Both the position numbers and the translations under genes were made by a program. The notes beneath the pieces were generated by a model. That model did not search any database. It had not been told where the DNA came from and worked only from the letters and a program-made list of their open reading frames with translations. Shown here one piece after another: positions 35,923 through 44,442 of a DNA stretch of 64,000 bases; position 1 is the stretch's first letter, and each line of letters opens with the position of its first letter. This DNA comes from JOPF136 sp963773835 (GTDB lineage: Bacteria; Acidobacteriota; Terriglobia; Acidiferrales; UBA7541): the NCBI GenBank assembly GCA_963773835.1, contig CAVZCQ010000001.1:62001-126000 (forward strand), given 5' to 3'.

Positions 35923-37487
35923 GAACCTACATTCTGATACTCATCAGTTCCAGTGCTCTCTCCTACCTGATCACGCTCTGGGTCGCTCGGCTGGCGGCCG
36001 AGCACGGCTGGGCGCGGCGGGAAGGGGATACGGGAACGGGTGCGGGCATTCCGCGGCTAGGCGGGCTCGCCGTGTTCGTGGCCATTTTGGCCTCGCTTGG
36101 CGCGGCACTGCTCCTTCGCAACATGGTCACCGATCGGCTCGTCGCGGTGGGAAGCCTGGGAGTGGTGCTGCTGGCTTCCTGCCTCGCCGTCTTTCTCATC
36201 GGTTTGTATGACGACCTGAAAGGAGCCCGGCCCTGGCAGAAACTCGCGGTGCAGACTGCCGCTGCCATCGCGCTCTACGCGTTCGGGTTCCGCATCGACA
36301 TTCTCTCCAACCCCTTCACACACACGCCGCTCTCGCTCGGCTGGCTGGGACTCCCATTGACGGTCATCTGGCTCGCGGCGATTTCAAACGCATTCAACCT
36401 GATCGACGGTCTGGATGGGTTGGCCGCTGGCGTCGGGCTGTTTGCGGCTGTGTCTCTGTTTCTGCTGGCCGCGTTGGGCTCCAATGTATTCGTGGCCGCT
36501 GTCGCCGCTGCGGTTGCCGGCGCACTGTTGGGCTTCCTCCCGCACAACTTCCACCCCGCGCGGATTTATCTCGGTGATTCCGGAAGCCTCACGGCGGGTC
36601 TGGCGCTCGGGGCGTTGTCAATCGTGAGCGAGCAGAAAGGGCCGGTGATGGTGACCATGGCCATCCCGCTGCTGATTTTCGGGTTGCCACTGCTCGAAGT
36701 CGCGGTGACCACCACGCGGCGGCTCCTCAGTGGCCATCCGCTGTTTGTGCGCGACGACGACCATCTGCACCACCGCCTGCTGAAAGTCGGCATCGCGAAG
36801 CGTCTGGCTCTCTTTGTGCTCTATGGCCTCGCCGCGCTGTTCGCGTTCAGCTCCATCCTGCTGGTGAATTATTCAGGATCCGTCGCCCCATTGATTGCCG
36901 TCCTCTGCGGCGCATTCGCCTGGATCGTGGTGAACCAGATGCACTATCCGGAGTTCACCGAACTCGACGCCCACATCCGGCTCTCGCTCGCCAGCCAGCC
37001 CGCCGTGCTCCGTAACCAGATTGCCATCCGCAAAGCCGTCGGCGTCCTGGAACGCGCCGTGACCGCTCAGGAAGTGTGGGAGTGTCTTTCCAATCTTCTC
37101 GGCCAACTGGGATTTGCCCAGGCCCATTGCGAGGTGCGCAGCATGGCCGGAGAGCTGTTGCACGAATTTAACTGGAATGCTGCTGCGAATTCGGCCGGAG
37201 CCGATGGCAATGGTGCGCGTGGCGCCGGCTTCCGCGGCGGCTCGCTTTGGTCGATGGAGATTCCAGTGTTTGGCGCCGGCGGTGCGTCGGGAATGGTGCG
37301 GCTGGGGCATGCCTTTGACCGCCGTGCCCCTCTTTTCCGTATGCAATCGCTCGTGGAGCTGATTTCCGAGGGATTTGCCGACACGCTGATGGCGCGCCTG
37401 ATCGATTCACGGGCGCCGGAAGCAGTGGCTGTCCCGGTGCCGCTGACCCCCGCCACATTGAAGGCGGCGGCAGGCTTGCGGCGCTGA
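35919..37487 (+). CDS. polyprenyl-phosphate HexNAc-1-P transferase-like (WecA/MraY family) with C-terminal extension
   Basis: A 522-residue membrane protein. The first 340 residues match WecA/TagO-type initiating transferases, with about ten helices, DD at residues 98-99 (LYDDLKGARPW), NAFNLIDGLDGLAAG near 153-167, GDSGS near 213-217 and the cytoplasmic loop HPLFVRDDDHLHHR near 268-281. These would put the first sugar-phosphate on undecaprenyl phosphate. About 170 extra residues follow (AVTAQEVWECLSNLLGQLGF onward), a soluble, possibly GAF-like regulatory domain. GGAG precedes the ATG at 35919, which overlaps the GT4 stop. Confidence 0.9.
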   Translation: MRTYILILISSSALSYLITLWVARLAAEHGWARREGDTGTGAGIPRLGGLAVFVAILASLGAALLLRNMVTDRLVAVGSLGVVLLASCLAVFLIGLYDDLKGARPWQKLAVQTAAAIALYAFGFRIDILSNPFTHTPLSLGWLGLPLTVIWLAAISNAFNLIDGLDGLAAGVGLFAAVSLFLLAALGSNVFVAAVAAAVAGALLGFLPHNFHPARIYLGDSGSLTAGLALGALSIVSEQKGPVMVTMAIPLLIFGLPLLEVAVTTTRRLLSGHPLFVRDDDHLHHRLLKVGIAKRLALFVLYGLAALFAFSSILLVNYSGSVAPLIAVLCGAFAWIVVNQMHYPEFTELDAHIRLSLASQPAVLRNQIAIRKAVGVLERAVTAQEVWECLSNLLGQLGFAQAHCEVRSMAGELLHEFNWNAAANSAGADGNGARGAGFRGGSLWSMEIPVFGAGGASGMVRLGHAFDRRAPLFRMQSLVELISEGFADTLMARLIDSRAPEAVAVPVPLTPATLKAAAGLRR

Positions 37488-37539
37488 TTCGCAGCCCGCA
37501 GGGACTTCCAATCCCGAATTCCGCAGCGGTAGACAATTC

Positions 37540-39642
37540 ATGAGTCAGCTTCTCGCCTATCTCGCCGCGCAGGCCCGCCGCCAGCCCGCCTCAACGGTCC
37601 GCTTTGTGGCCGGCGAGCTGTGGCGCCGCGGCCGCGCGCGCCTGCACCCGGCGCTGGCAGACGGCCTGGCCGAGCTCACGAGCGACCAATTCCGCAGGGG
37701 CGCGCCCTTCTTCGTTCCACCGGCAGCGCTGTTGTTAGATCACGGTGCAGATGCGCACTGGATAGCCGCCACACTCGCCCGCGCCGAGCGCATCCGTCGT
37801 GGCGAGGTGGAAATCTTCGGCGAGTGGACGGATGTGGGCTTGCAGCCCGACTGGCATCGCGACTGGCAATCCGGCTACCGCTGGCCGCTCGAATCTGCCG
37901 GCCGCCTGCGCGTGCTCGATGCTCCTCCTGGCGCCGACGTAAAACGTCCCTGGGAACTGGCTCGCTTTCATCACGGGCTGGCGCTCTCCGCTGCATCGGC
38001 ACTCAGCGGCGACCGACGGTTTGCCGATGCATTTGCAGCGCTCGCGCGGCACTGGATCGAGCACGACCCCTGGCCGCGCGGCATCCACTGGGCCATGCCT
38101 ATGGAAGTGGCCCTCCGCTCGATCAATTGGATTCAGGCCGCGATGCTCGCGAGCGCATCGGGACATCTGGACCAGGCCTTCGCTCGCGACCTTTCGCGCA
38201 GCCTGTTTCTCCACGGTCGCCACCTCTGGGCCTACCGCGAGTGGAATCCCGTAGCCCGTGCGAATCATTACCTTGCCTGTGTTGTCGGCCTGGTGTGGCT
38301 CGGTGTGCTGTTCGAATCGACGCCGGAAGGCCGTCAGTGGCTCGAATTCGGCCGCCGCGAACTTTTGTCCGAAATGGAATGCCAGGCAGGCGCCGACGGC
38401 GTCGTCCGCGAGGGTTCCTCCGGTTATCACGCCTTCGTGGCCGAACTATTTCTCTCTGCAGCTCTCCTGCTGGCCCGCCGCGCCTCATGGCGTCAGGGGG
38501 AGGCACCAGACCATTCGACGAACGGCCATCTCGCTGCAGCCATCGAACACGCCACTTCCAGCGCGTTCGCAGACCGTCTGCCTCGCCTGTTCGATTTTCT
38601 CTCCGCCCTATGCGCCGGGCGGCCCGGGTATCTTGATCCGCCCATCTGGGGCGACACCGATGACGGCCGCGTGCTGCCATTCGGCGGCACAACTATTCCG
38701 CCCGTCAGCGCACTGTCCCTGCTCGGCGATGCGCTGGCCGGCCGCCCGCATCCGCCCGTATGCACGGCCGTGGAAGCCGATATCTTCTGGCGGTTCGGCA
38801 ATCTCCCAGAGTCGCGCGTGGCGTGTTACGCAGGGCCTGCGCACAGCTCGCAGGCTTTCGCCGATGCAGGTTTCTATTTCTTCTCCGGCTCCCGCATGCG
38901 CGGAAGCATGCGCTGCGGACCCCTGGGGGTGGCCGGCTGGGCCAATCATGCCCACAACGACCAGCTTAGTTTTGAATTCACGCTGGATGGCCGCCCGATC
39001 GTGGTGGACCCCGGTCTCCCTTGCTATTCCACCGAACCGGGCGCACGGAATCTGTTCCGCTCCACGCGCTACCACAACACCATTGAGATCGCCGGCGCCG
39101 AGCAGAACCGCTTCTGGCCCGCTCTGCTCTTCCGCATCGTTGACGATACTCGTAGCCGCACCCACGAGTGGCGTACCGGCGCCGCCGGAACGTTATTTGC
39201 CGGCTCCCATTCCGGTTACGCAGGCCGCCCCGAGCGCGTGGTCGTCCGCCGCGAACTCCGCATCACTCCGGACGATATTCTCGCGGTGCGCGACGCTGTG
39301 GAACTCGTCGGCACCGCTCCGCTCGCCTGGTATTTTCATCTCGCGCAGGCAATTGTCCCGGAAGCTGTGCAAATCACTGCATGCCCGCCGCCCGCCCCTG
39401 GCATGACGCCACATTCCCGCTGGCGTCTCGGCCCCGTGGTGTTTTCCGTCTGGACGGCGTTCCCGCCGGAAGAGCTCGAAGCGCAGACCAGCATGGGTTG
39501 GATCGCGCCGCGCTTCGGGCAAAAAGTGCCGGCGCCGATCCTCGAATTTCGCGGGCGTTTCGCGGGCCGTCCCGAGGTTCACTTCGTATTCGCCCCTGCG
39601 GAGCCGGACACGCTGGAATCAGCCAGCGGAATGCGCCCATGA
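37540..39642 (+). CDS. heparinase II/III-family (alginate lyase-type) protein
   Basis: A 700-residue protein of the heparinase II/III family. The N-terminal two thirds form an alpha/alpha toroid (WELARFHHGLALSAASALSG; YREWNPVARANHYLACVVGL; DGVVREGSSGYHAFVAELFL). The C-terminal beta-sandwich contains the family motif NHAHNDQLSFEFTLDGRPIV near residues 468-487. No signal peptide is visible, which is odd for a lyase acting on exported glycan. The two-domain oxidoreductase overlaps its end (ATGA). It may degrade or edit uronic-acid-containing chains, or act in synthesis as some cluster-borne family members are thought to do. Confidence 0.85.
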   Translation: MSQLLAYLAAQARRQPASTVRFVAGELWRRGRARLHPALADGLAELTSDQFRRGAPFFVPPAALLLDHGADAHWIAATLARAERIRRGEVEIFGEWTDVGLQPDWHRDWQSGYRWPLESAGRLRVLDAPPGADVKRPWELARFHHGLALSAASALSGDRRFADAFAALARHWIEHDPWPRGIHWAMPMEVALRSINWIQAAMLASASGHLDQAFARDLSRSLFLHGRHLWAYREWNPVARANHYLACVVGLVWLGVLFESTPEGRQWLEFGRRELLSEMECQAGADGVVREGSSGYHAFVAELFLSAALLLARRASWRQGEAPDHSTNGHLAAAIEHATSSAFADRLPRLFDFLSALCAGRPGYLDPPIWGDTDDGRVLPFGGTTIPPVSALSLLGDALAGRPHPPVCTAVEADIFWRFGNLPESRVACYAGPAHSSQAFADAGFYFFSGSRMRGSMRCGPLGVAGWANHAHNDQLSFEFTLDGRPIVVDPGLPCYSTEPGARNLFRSTRYHNTIEIAGAEQNRFWPALLFRIVDDTRSRTHEWRTGAAGTLFAGSHSGYAGRPERVVVRRELRITPDDILAVRDAVELVGTAPLAWYFHLAQAIVPEAVQITACPPPAPGMTPHSRWRLGPVVFSVWTAFPPEELEAQTSMGWIAPRFGQKVPAPILEFRGRFAGRPEVHFVFAPAEPDTLESASGMRP

Positions 39643-41762
39643 GACAGGTGGCCCAAAACCTCCGCAGCGGCGAGATCGCCGTAGCCGACGTTCCCGCGCC
39701 CGCCCTGCGCGCCCCTGGTGTCCTCGTTGCCACTTCCTATTCCGTTCTCAGCCCCGGTACCGAGCGCGCAGCCGTCGAACTGGGCCGCGCTACATTGCTG
39801 GGAAAAGCCCTTCGCCGCCCGGACCAGGTCCGGAAGGTGCTCGACGCCCTGCGCCGCGAGGGACTCGCCGCTACAGTGCGCAAAGTTCGCGACCGCCTGG
39901 ATGAAGACCGCCCGCTCGGCTACAGCGCCGCCGGCATTGTGCTCGAATCCCGCGATGCGCCCTTCGCTCCGGGCGACCGCGTCGCCTGCGCCGGCGCGGA
40001 TGCTGCCACGCACGCCGAAATCAATTTCGTACCTCGTAACCTCTGCGCCCGCGTGCCGGATGGCGTTCCCCTGGACGAAGCCGCGTTCGCCGCCCTCGGC
40101 GCCATTGCCCTGCACGCGCTGCGGTTGGGAGAAGCGTCGCTGGGCGAAGACGTTGCCGTCGTCGGCCTCGGCATGGTCGGCCTCCTGCTCGCACAGGCCC
40201 TGCGCGCCGCCGGCTGCCGCGTCACCGGCTTCGATCTGCGCGCGGACCGCCTCGCTGCGGCCTCGCGCCTCGGCGTGGACCACATTGCCGTAGCATCCCC
40301 TGAAGCGCTCAGCGGCGCATCCCTCCGCGGCGGGGGTTTCGACCGCGTGTTTCTCTGCGCGGCCTCCCGCAGTTCTGAGCCCGCCGAATTCGCCGTGGAA
40401 GCCGCAGGCGACCGCGCCCGCATCGTGGTCGTGGGCGACGTCCGCACCGATTTTCCGCGCAACGCCTGCTACGAAAAGGAACTGAGCATCATCTACGCGC
40501 GCTCCTACGGCCCCGGCCGCTACGACTCGGCGTACGAAGAGCAGGGCCACGACTATCCGCGCGCTTATGTCCCCTGGACCGCGCAGCGCAACCTGGAAGC
40601 GTTTCTCGATCTTCTCGCCCGCCGCCAGATGTCACTGGCTCCGCTGATCACCCATCGCCTGCCCATCGCGGATGCCGCGCGCGCCTACGAAATCGTTTCC
40701 GGCAGCGAGCCGTCGCTCGGTGTAGTGATCGAATACCCCGCCGCCGAGCCCGCGCGCCAAACGACCATCGATTTGCGCACGCGCGAACCTCGCCGCCCCG
40801 GCACTCTCGGAGTCGGCTGGGTCGGCGCAGGCAGCTATGCCGTCACCTCGCTCCTCCCGCATCTCGCGGCCGACCAGCGCGTCCGTTTCCTGCAGGTCTC
40901 GAATGCTCGCGGCCTTTCCGCGAAGCGCGTAGCGGACCAGTTCGCTTTCGCCGCCTGCTCCACGGACCCGCGAGCGGTGCTCGCCGACGCCGATTGCGAC
41001 GCTGTTTTCATCGCCGCGCGCCACAGCCTGCATGCCGGGCTGGTGATCACCGCCCTCGACGCCGGTAAGTCCGTCTACGTCGAAAAACCGCTGTGCATCT
41101 CGCAGGAAGAGCTCGCCGCGGTGGAAGCGGCCTGGGCTCGTCATCCACTCCCGCTCGTTGTGGGATTCAACCGCCGATGGGCTCCGGCCACCGCCGCGGT
41201 GCGCGAGTTTCTCGCTGCGGAGGCGCGTGAGCCGGTCAGCATTCGCTACTCGGTCCGCGCCGGTCCGCTTCCTCCGCAGCACTGGCTGCGTGACCCGGCG
41301 GAGGGCGGCCGCATCGCCGGCGAGGCGTGTCATTTCGTCGATTGGTGCATGGCCATGGCGGGCGCGCCACTCGAACGCACATTCGCGGTGCTGCGCGGCG
41401 CCACCCCAGACCAGTCGCTCGTTGCCATGCTCGAATTTTCAGGGGGCGGGCAGGCGTCCATCACCTACGAGCCGTCCGCCGCTCACGGCCTGCCCAAAGA
41501 ACGCATCGAAATCTCCCGCGGAAATCGCATCGCCATCATCGAAGATTTTCGCGCCGTAACCTTCTACACTGCCGCAGGCCGCAAGCGACGCTCCTTCCAC
41601 GGCAAAGGCCAGAAGGAAATGCTCGCCGCCGTCGTCACCGGGTTCGTCTCAGGTGGCGCCCCGCTGCCTCCGGCCCAAGCCATCGCCTCGACTCGTGCTA
41701 CGCTCAAACTCCTCGAATCCGCAGGTTCGGGTTTCCCTCTCCCGCTCGACCAGGCCTTCTGA
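39639..41762 (+). CDS. two-domain oxidoreductase: alcohol dehydrogenase-like plus Gfo/Idh/MocA
   Basis: A 707-residue fusion. Residues about 1-365 are a medium-chain dehydrogenase (LSPGTERAAVELGRA, YSAAGIVLE, nucleotide-binding AVVGLGMVGLLLAQALRAAG). Residues about 387-690 are a Gfo/Idh/MocA oxidoreductase (VGWVGAGSYAVTSLLPHLA; the catalytic-region motif SVYVEKPLCI; GFNRRWAP). Such proteins are often encoded beside heparinase II/III-family genes in polysaccharide loci, as here with a four-base overlap. They are expected to oxidise or epimerise a nucleotide sugar. ATG at 39639 is chosen; the frame upstream runs within the heparinase gene. Confidence 0.88.
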   Translation: MRQVAQNLRSGEIAVADVPAPALRAPGVLVATSYSVLSPGTERAAVELGRATLLGKALRRPDQVRKVLDALRREGLAATVRKVRDRLDEDRPLGYSAAGIVLESRDAPFAPGDRVACAGADAATHAEINFVPRNLCARVPDGVPLDEAAFAALGAIALHALRLGEASLGEDVAVVGLGMVGLLLAQALRAAGCRVTGFDLRADRLAAASRLGVDHIAVASPEALSGASLRGGGFDRVFLCAASRSSEPAEFAVEAAGDRARIVVVGDVRTDFPRNACYEKELSIIYARSYGPGRYDSAYEEQGHDYPRAYVPWTAQRNLEAFLDLLARRQMSLAPLITHRLPIADAARAYEIVSGSEPSLGVVIEYPAAEPARQTTIDLRTREPRRPGTLGVGWVGAGSYAVTSLLPHLAADQRVRFLQVSNARGLSAKRVADQFAFAACSTDPRAVLADADCDAVFIAARHSLHAGLVITALDAGKSVYVEKPLCISQEELAAVEAAWARHPLPLVVGFNRRWAPATAAVREFLAAEAREPVSIRYSVRAGPLPPQHWLRDPAEGGRIAGEACHFVDWCMAMAGAPLERTFAVLRGATPDQSLVAMLEFSGGGQASITYEPSAAHGLPKERIEISRGNRIAIIEDFRAVTFYTAAGRKRRSFHGKGQKEMLAAVVTGFVSGGAPLPPAQAIASTRATLKLLESAGSGFPLPLDQAF

Positions 41763-41887
41763 TCCCGATTGGGCCGCTGTTAACCACCCCTCCAAGCGCC
41801 CCCTCTAACTGTCTTTTCCTCCGGCCCTGTTTCGGTGAGAATGGTTGTCTGTCGCATGCGTGATTTTTCTATCCCGGCGGAGACTTC

Positions 41888-43240
41888 GTGCGGATTTCGA
41901 TCGTAGGTTGCGGCTACGTAGGTTTGGTAACGGGCGGATGTCTCGCCGCCATCGGCCACCACGTCACCTGTGTGGACAGCGATGCCGAGCGGATCCGCTC
42001 CCTAGTCGCCGGCCAGATTCCCATCTATGAGCCCCATCTCGCCGAGCTCATTGCTCTCTCACGCGCCGAGGGGCGTATCGAATTCACGGGCAATCTTCCT
42101 GCCGCGGTCGACGCGGCCAGCGCCATCTTCATCTGCGTCGGCACGCCCCCGCTCGAAAACGGGGAGGCCGATCTTTCCGCCATCGACGCCGTCGCGCGCA
42201 CAATCGCCACCGAGGCACGCGGCCCGAAGCTCGTCATAGAAAAAAGCACGGTGCCGGTGCGGACCGGAGAACAGCTCCGCCGCGCGCTCGAGGTGTACGG
42301 ACGGGGAAGTGGCGCGCAGTTCCAGGTCGTCTCGAATCCCGAATTCCTTCGCGAAGGGAGCTCCGTCGCCGATTTTCTTCATCCCGACCGCATCGTGGTC
42401 GGTGTGGACGAGCCCGCGGCCGCGGAACAAATGCGCGAGATGTACCGCCCCATCTTGGAGCGCAAGTTTCCCTGCCCGGCGCATCAAGGTAGCTGTCCTC
42501 CGGGCCCGGCGCCGCACTTCGTGGTGACCACCATCAACTCTTCCGAGTTGATCAAACACGCCAGCAATTCCTTCCTGGCCCTGAAGATCTCCTATGCCAA
42601 CCAACTCGCCGACCTGTGCGAGAGCCTGGGAGCTGACGTGGAGGAAGTGACCCGCGCGATGGGCATGGACCCGCGCATCGGCCCGCAATTCCTGAACGCC
42701 GGGATTGGATTCGGCGGCTTCTGCTTCCCGAAGGACATCCAGGCATTCTACCGCCTGGCGGAACGCGCGGGCATGGACTTCATGTTGTTGAAAGAGGCCG
42801 AGCGGATCAATAAGGTCCGAATTGACCAGTTCGTCGAGAAAGTGAAGCGAGCACTCTGGGTGCTGAAAGGCAAACAGGTCGGGGTTCTGGGGCTCTCCTT
42901 CAAACCCAACACCGACGATATTCGCTTCGCACCGGCACTGGAGATTCTGCGCCGTCTGCTCGGCGAAGGCGCTTCCGTGCGCGCATACGACCCGCAGGGA
43001 ATGAAGAAGACCCAGGCCCAGTTCCCCACCGTGAATTACTGCCCCGACCCGTACGAGGTCGCTTCCGGCGCCGACGCTGTCCTGTTGCTCACGGAATGGC
43101 CCGAATTCCGCGATCTGGACTGGCAGCGGGTTCATGGCCTCATGATCCGCCCGCTCGTGCTCGACGGCCGCAATCTCCTCGATCCCCGCAAAATGCGCGA
43201 ACTCGGTTTCGAGTACCACTCCATCGGCCGGCCCGACTGA
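41888..43240 (+). CDS. ugd: UDP-glucose 6-dehydrogenase
   Basis: A 450-residue UDP-sugar dehydrogenase that makes UDP-glucuronate from UDP-glucose with two NAD. The N-terminal NAD site is ISIVGCGYVGLVTGG, conserved FICVGTPP and NPEFLREGS follow, and the catalytic cysteine sits in GGFCFPKD near residue 279, where most homologues read GGSCFPKD. The C-terminal UDP-binding part contains LGLSFKPNTDDIRFAPALEI. A GTG start with GGAG seven bases ahead. It is the last gene of the plus-strand block, after a gap of 125 bases, and converges on a UDP-xylose synthase-like gene that would use its product. Confidence 0.93.
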   Translation: MRISIVGCGYVGLVTGGCLAAIGHHVTCVDSDAERIRSLVAGQIPIYEPHLAELIALSRAEGRIEFTGNLPAAVDAASAIFICVGTPPLENGEADLSAIDAVARTIATEARGPKLVIEKSTVPVRTGEQLRRALEVYGRGSGAQFQVVSNPEFLREGSSVADFLHPDRIVVGVDEPAAAEQMREMYRPILERKFPCPAHQGSCPPGPAPHFVVTTINSSELIKHASNSFLALKISYANQLADLCESLGADVEEVTRAMGMDPRIGPQFLNAGIGFGGFCFPKDIQAFYRLAERAGMDFMLLKEAERINKVRIDQFVEKVKRALWVLKGKQVGVLGLSFKPNTDDIRFAPALEILRRLLGEGASVRAYDPQGMKKTQAQFPTVNYCPDPYEVASGADAVLLLTEWPEFRDLDWQRVHGLMIRPLVLDGRNLLDPRKMRELGFEYHSIGRPD

Positions 43241-43264
43241 GCCAGCCACTGGTGCCGTCACTCC

Positions 43265-43282
43265 TGGCCGCCCTCTCGGCCA
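43265..43282 (+). terminator. hairpin in the convergent gap after ugd
   Basis: TGGCCG (43265-43270) pairs with CGGCCA (43277-43282) around a six-base loop, 24 bases after the ugd stop. No T-run follows directly, so its efficiency as an intrinsic terminator is doubtful. Its position between convergent genes supports a 3'-end role. Confidence 0.3.
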
Positions 43283-43321
43283 CCCGCCTGCCCCGCCGAT
43301 TGCTGCCGGGCACTCGATCCA

Positions 43322-44272
43322 TCACCGGCTGATTTTTTCTTTTTCGAGCTGCTTCCTAAAGAAGTCCAGCGTCAGCCGGAGGCCTTCTTCGAGCGGCACC
43401 TTCGGCTCCCACCCCAGCAGAGCCTTCGCTTTGGTGATGTCCGGGCAGCGCTGTTTGGGGTCGTCCTGGGGCAGCGGTTTGAGCACGATCTCCGAAGCGG
43501 TTCCGGTGAAGGCCTTCACACGCCGGGCGAATTCGAGGATGGTGATTTCCTGGGGGTTCCCGATATTGGTGGGCAAATGCTCCTCCGACTGCATCAGCCG
43601 GTAGATGCCCTCCATCAGGTCGCTCACATAACAGAAGCTGCGCGTCTGCGAGCCGTCGCCGTAGACTGTGATGGACTGCCCGGTGAGCGCCTGGTAGATG
43701 AAATTCGGCAGCGCGCGCCCGTCGTTCAACCGCATGCGTGGCCCATAGGTGTTGAAGATGCGCACGATGCGAGTGTCCAGCCCATGGTAGCGGTGATACG
43801 CCATGGTCATCGCCTCGGCATAGCGCTTCGCCTCGTCATACACGCCGCGCGGGCCGATGGGATTCACGTTTCCCCAGTAGCTTTCCGGCTGCGGGGAGAC
43901 GAGAGGGTCTCCGTAACATTCCGAAGTGGATGCCAGCAAGAACTTCGCCCTCTTCGCCATCGCCAATCCCAGCGCGTTATGAGTCCCGAGAGCGCCCACC
44001 TTCAGCGTCTGGATCGGAAGCCGCGCGTAGTCCACCGGACTGGCCGGTGAGGCAAAATGGAGAACGTAGTCCACCGGGCCGGCCACATCGATATACACGC
44101 TGGCATCGTGCCGCTGGATCCGGAAATGGGTGTTCGGCACCAGGTGCGCGACGTTCTGCTCCGCTCCGGTCACCAGGTTGTCCACGCAGAGGACGTCCCA
44201 GCCGTTTTCCAGAAGTTTTTCGCAAAGATGCGAGCCGAGAAAGCCCGCGCCACCTGTGACGACTGCGCGCAT
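43322..44272 (-). CDS. NAD-dependent sugar epimerase, UDP-xylose synthase (UXS)-like
   Basis: A 316-residue short-chain dehydrogenase of the UDP-glucuronate decarboxylase type. It has the nucleotide site GGAGFLGSHL (residues 7-16), the TSECYGDP motif with active-site Ser/Glu near 116-119, and catalytic Tyr145/Lys149 in YDEAKRYAE. NTYGPRMRLNDGRALPNFI is highly typical of bacterial UXS. It would convert UDP-glucuronate to UDP-xylose, using the product of ugd next door. GAGGGG lies five bases before the ATG. A dTDP-glucose dehydratase is less likely because of the UXS-specific residues. Confidence 0.88.
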   Translation of the reverse strand: MRAVVTGGAGFLGSHLCEKLLENGWDVLCVDNLVTGAEQNVAHLVPNTHFRIQRHDASVYIDVAGPVDYVLHFASPASPVDYARLPIQTLKVGALGTHNALGLAMAKRAKFLLASTSECYGDPLVSPQPESYWGNVNPIGPRGVYDEAKRYAEAMTMAYHRYHGLDTRIVRIFNTYGPRMRLNDGRALPNFIYQALTGQSITVYGDGSQTRSFCYVSDLMEGIYRLMQSEEHLPTNIGNPQEITILEFARRVKAFTGTASEIVLKPLPQDDPKQRCPDITKAKALLGWEPKVPLEEGLRLTLDFFRKQLEKEKISR

Positions 44273-44375
44273 CTGTCCCCTCTATCTCATTTCGATTCGG
44301 GTCTTGGATTCCGCCGCGCTTCCGGCCCCGCCGCAGCAATCTGGAATCATACCGCGCTCGCAAAGCCACGCCGCG

Positions 44376-44427
44376 AAAAAAATCGCGCCTGCGTTTCGCC
44401 AAATGCAGCGCGCGCCTTTGCGCAGGC
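44376..44427 (-). terminator. possible terminator downstream of the GT2 gene
   Basis: On the minus strand GCCTGCG (44427-44421) can pair with CGCAGGC (44393-44387) across a long loop, and a run of seven T (44382-44376) follows four bases later. The loop is long for an intrinsic terminator, so this is tentative. The rest of the 170-base gap shows nothing definite beyond the UXS ribosome binding site. Confidence 0.3.
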
Positions 44428-44442
44428 GGCTTCCTCCGCCTC

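Noticed and set aside
1891..43240. Exosortase/PEP-CTERM type polysaccharide system
   Set aside because: OPX, Wzc and AsnB-like genes also occur in such loci, but no exosortase-like membrane protein or PEP-CTERM tail is present here.
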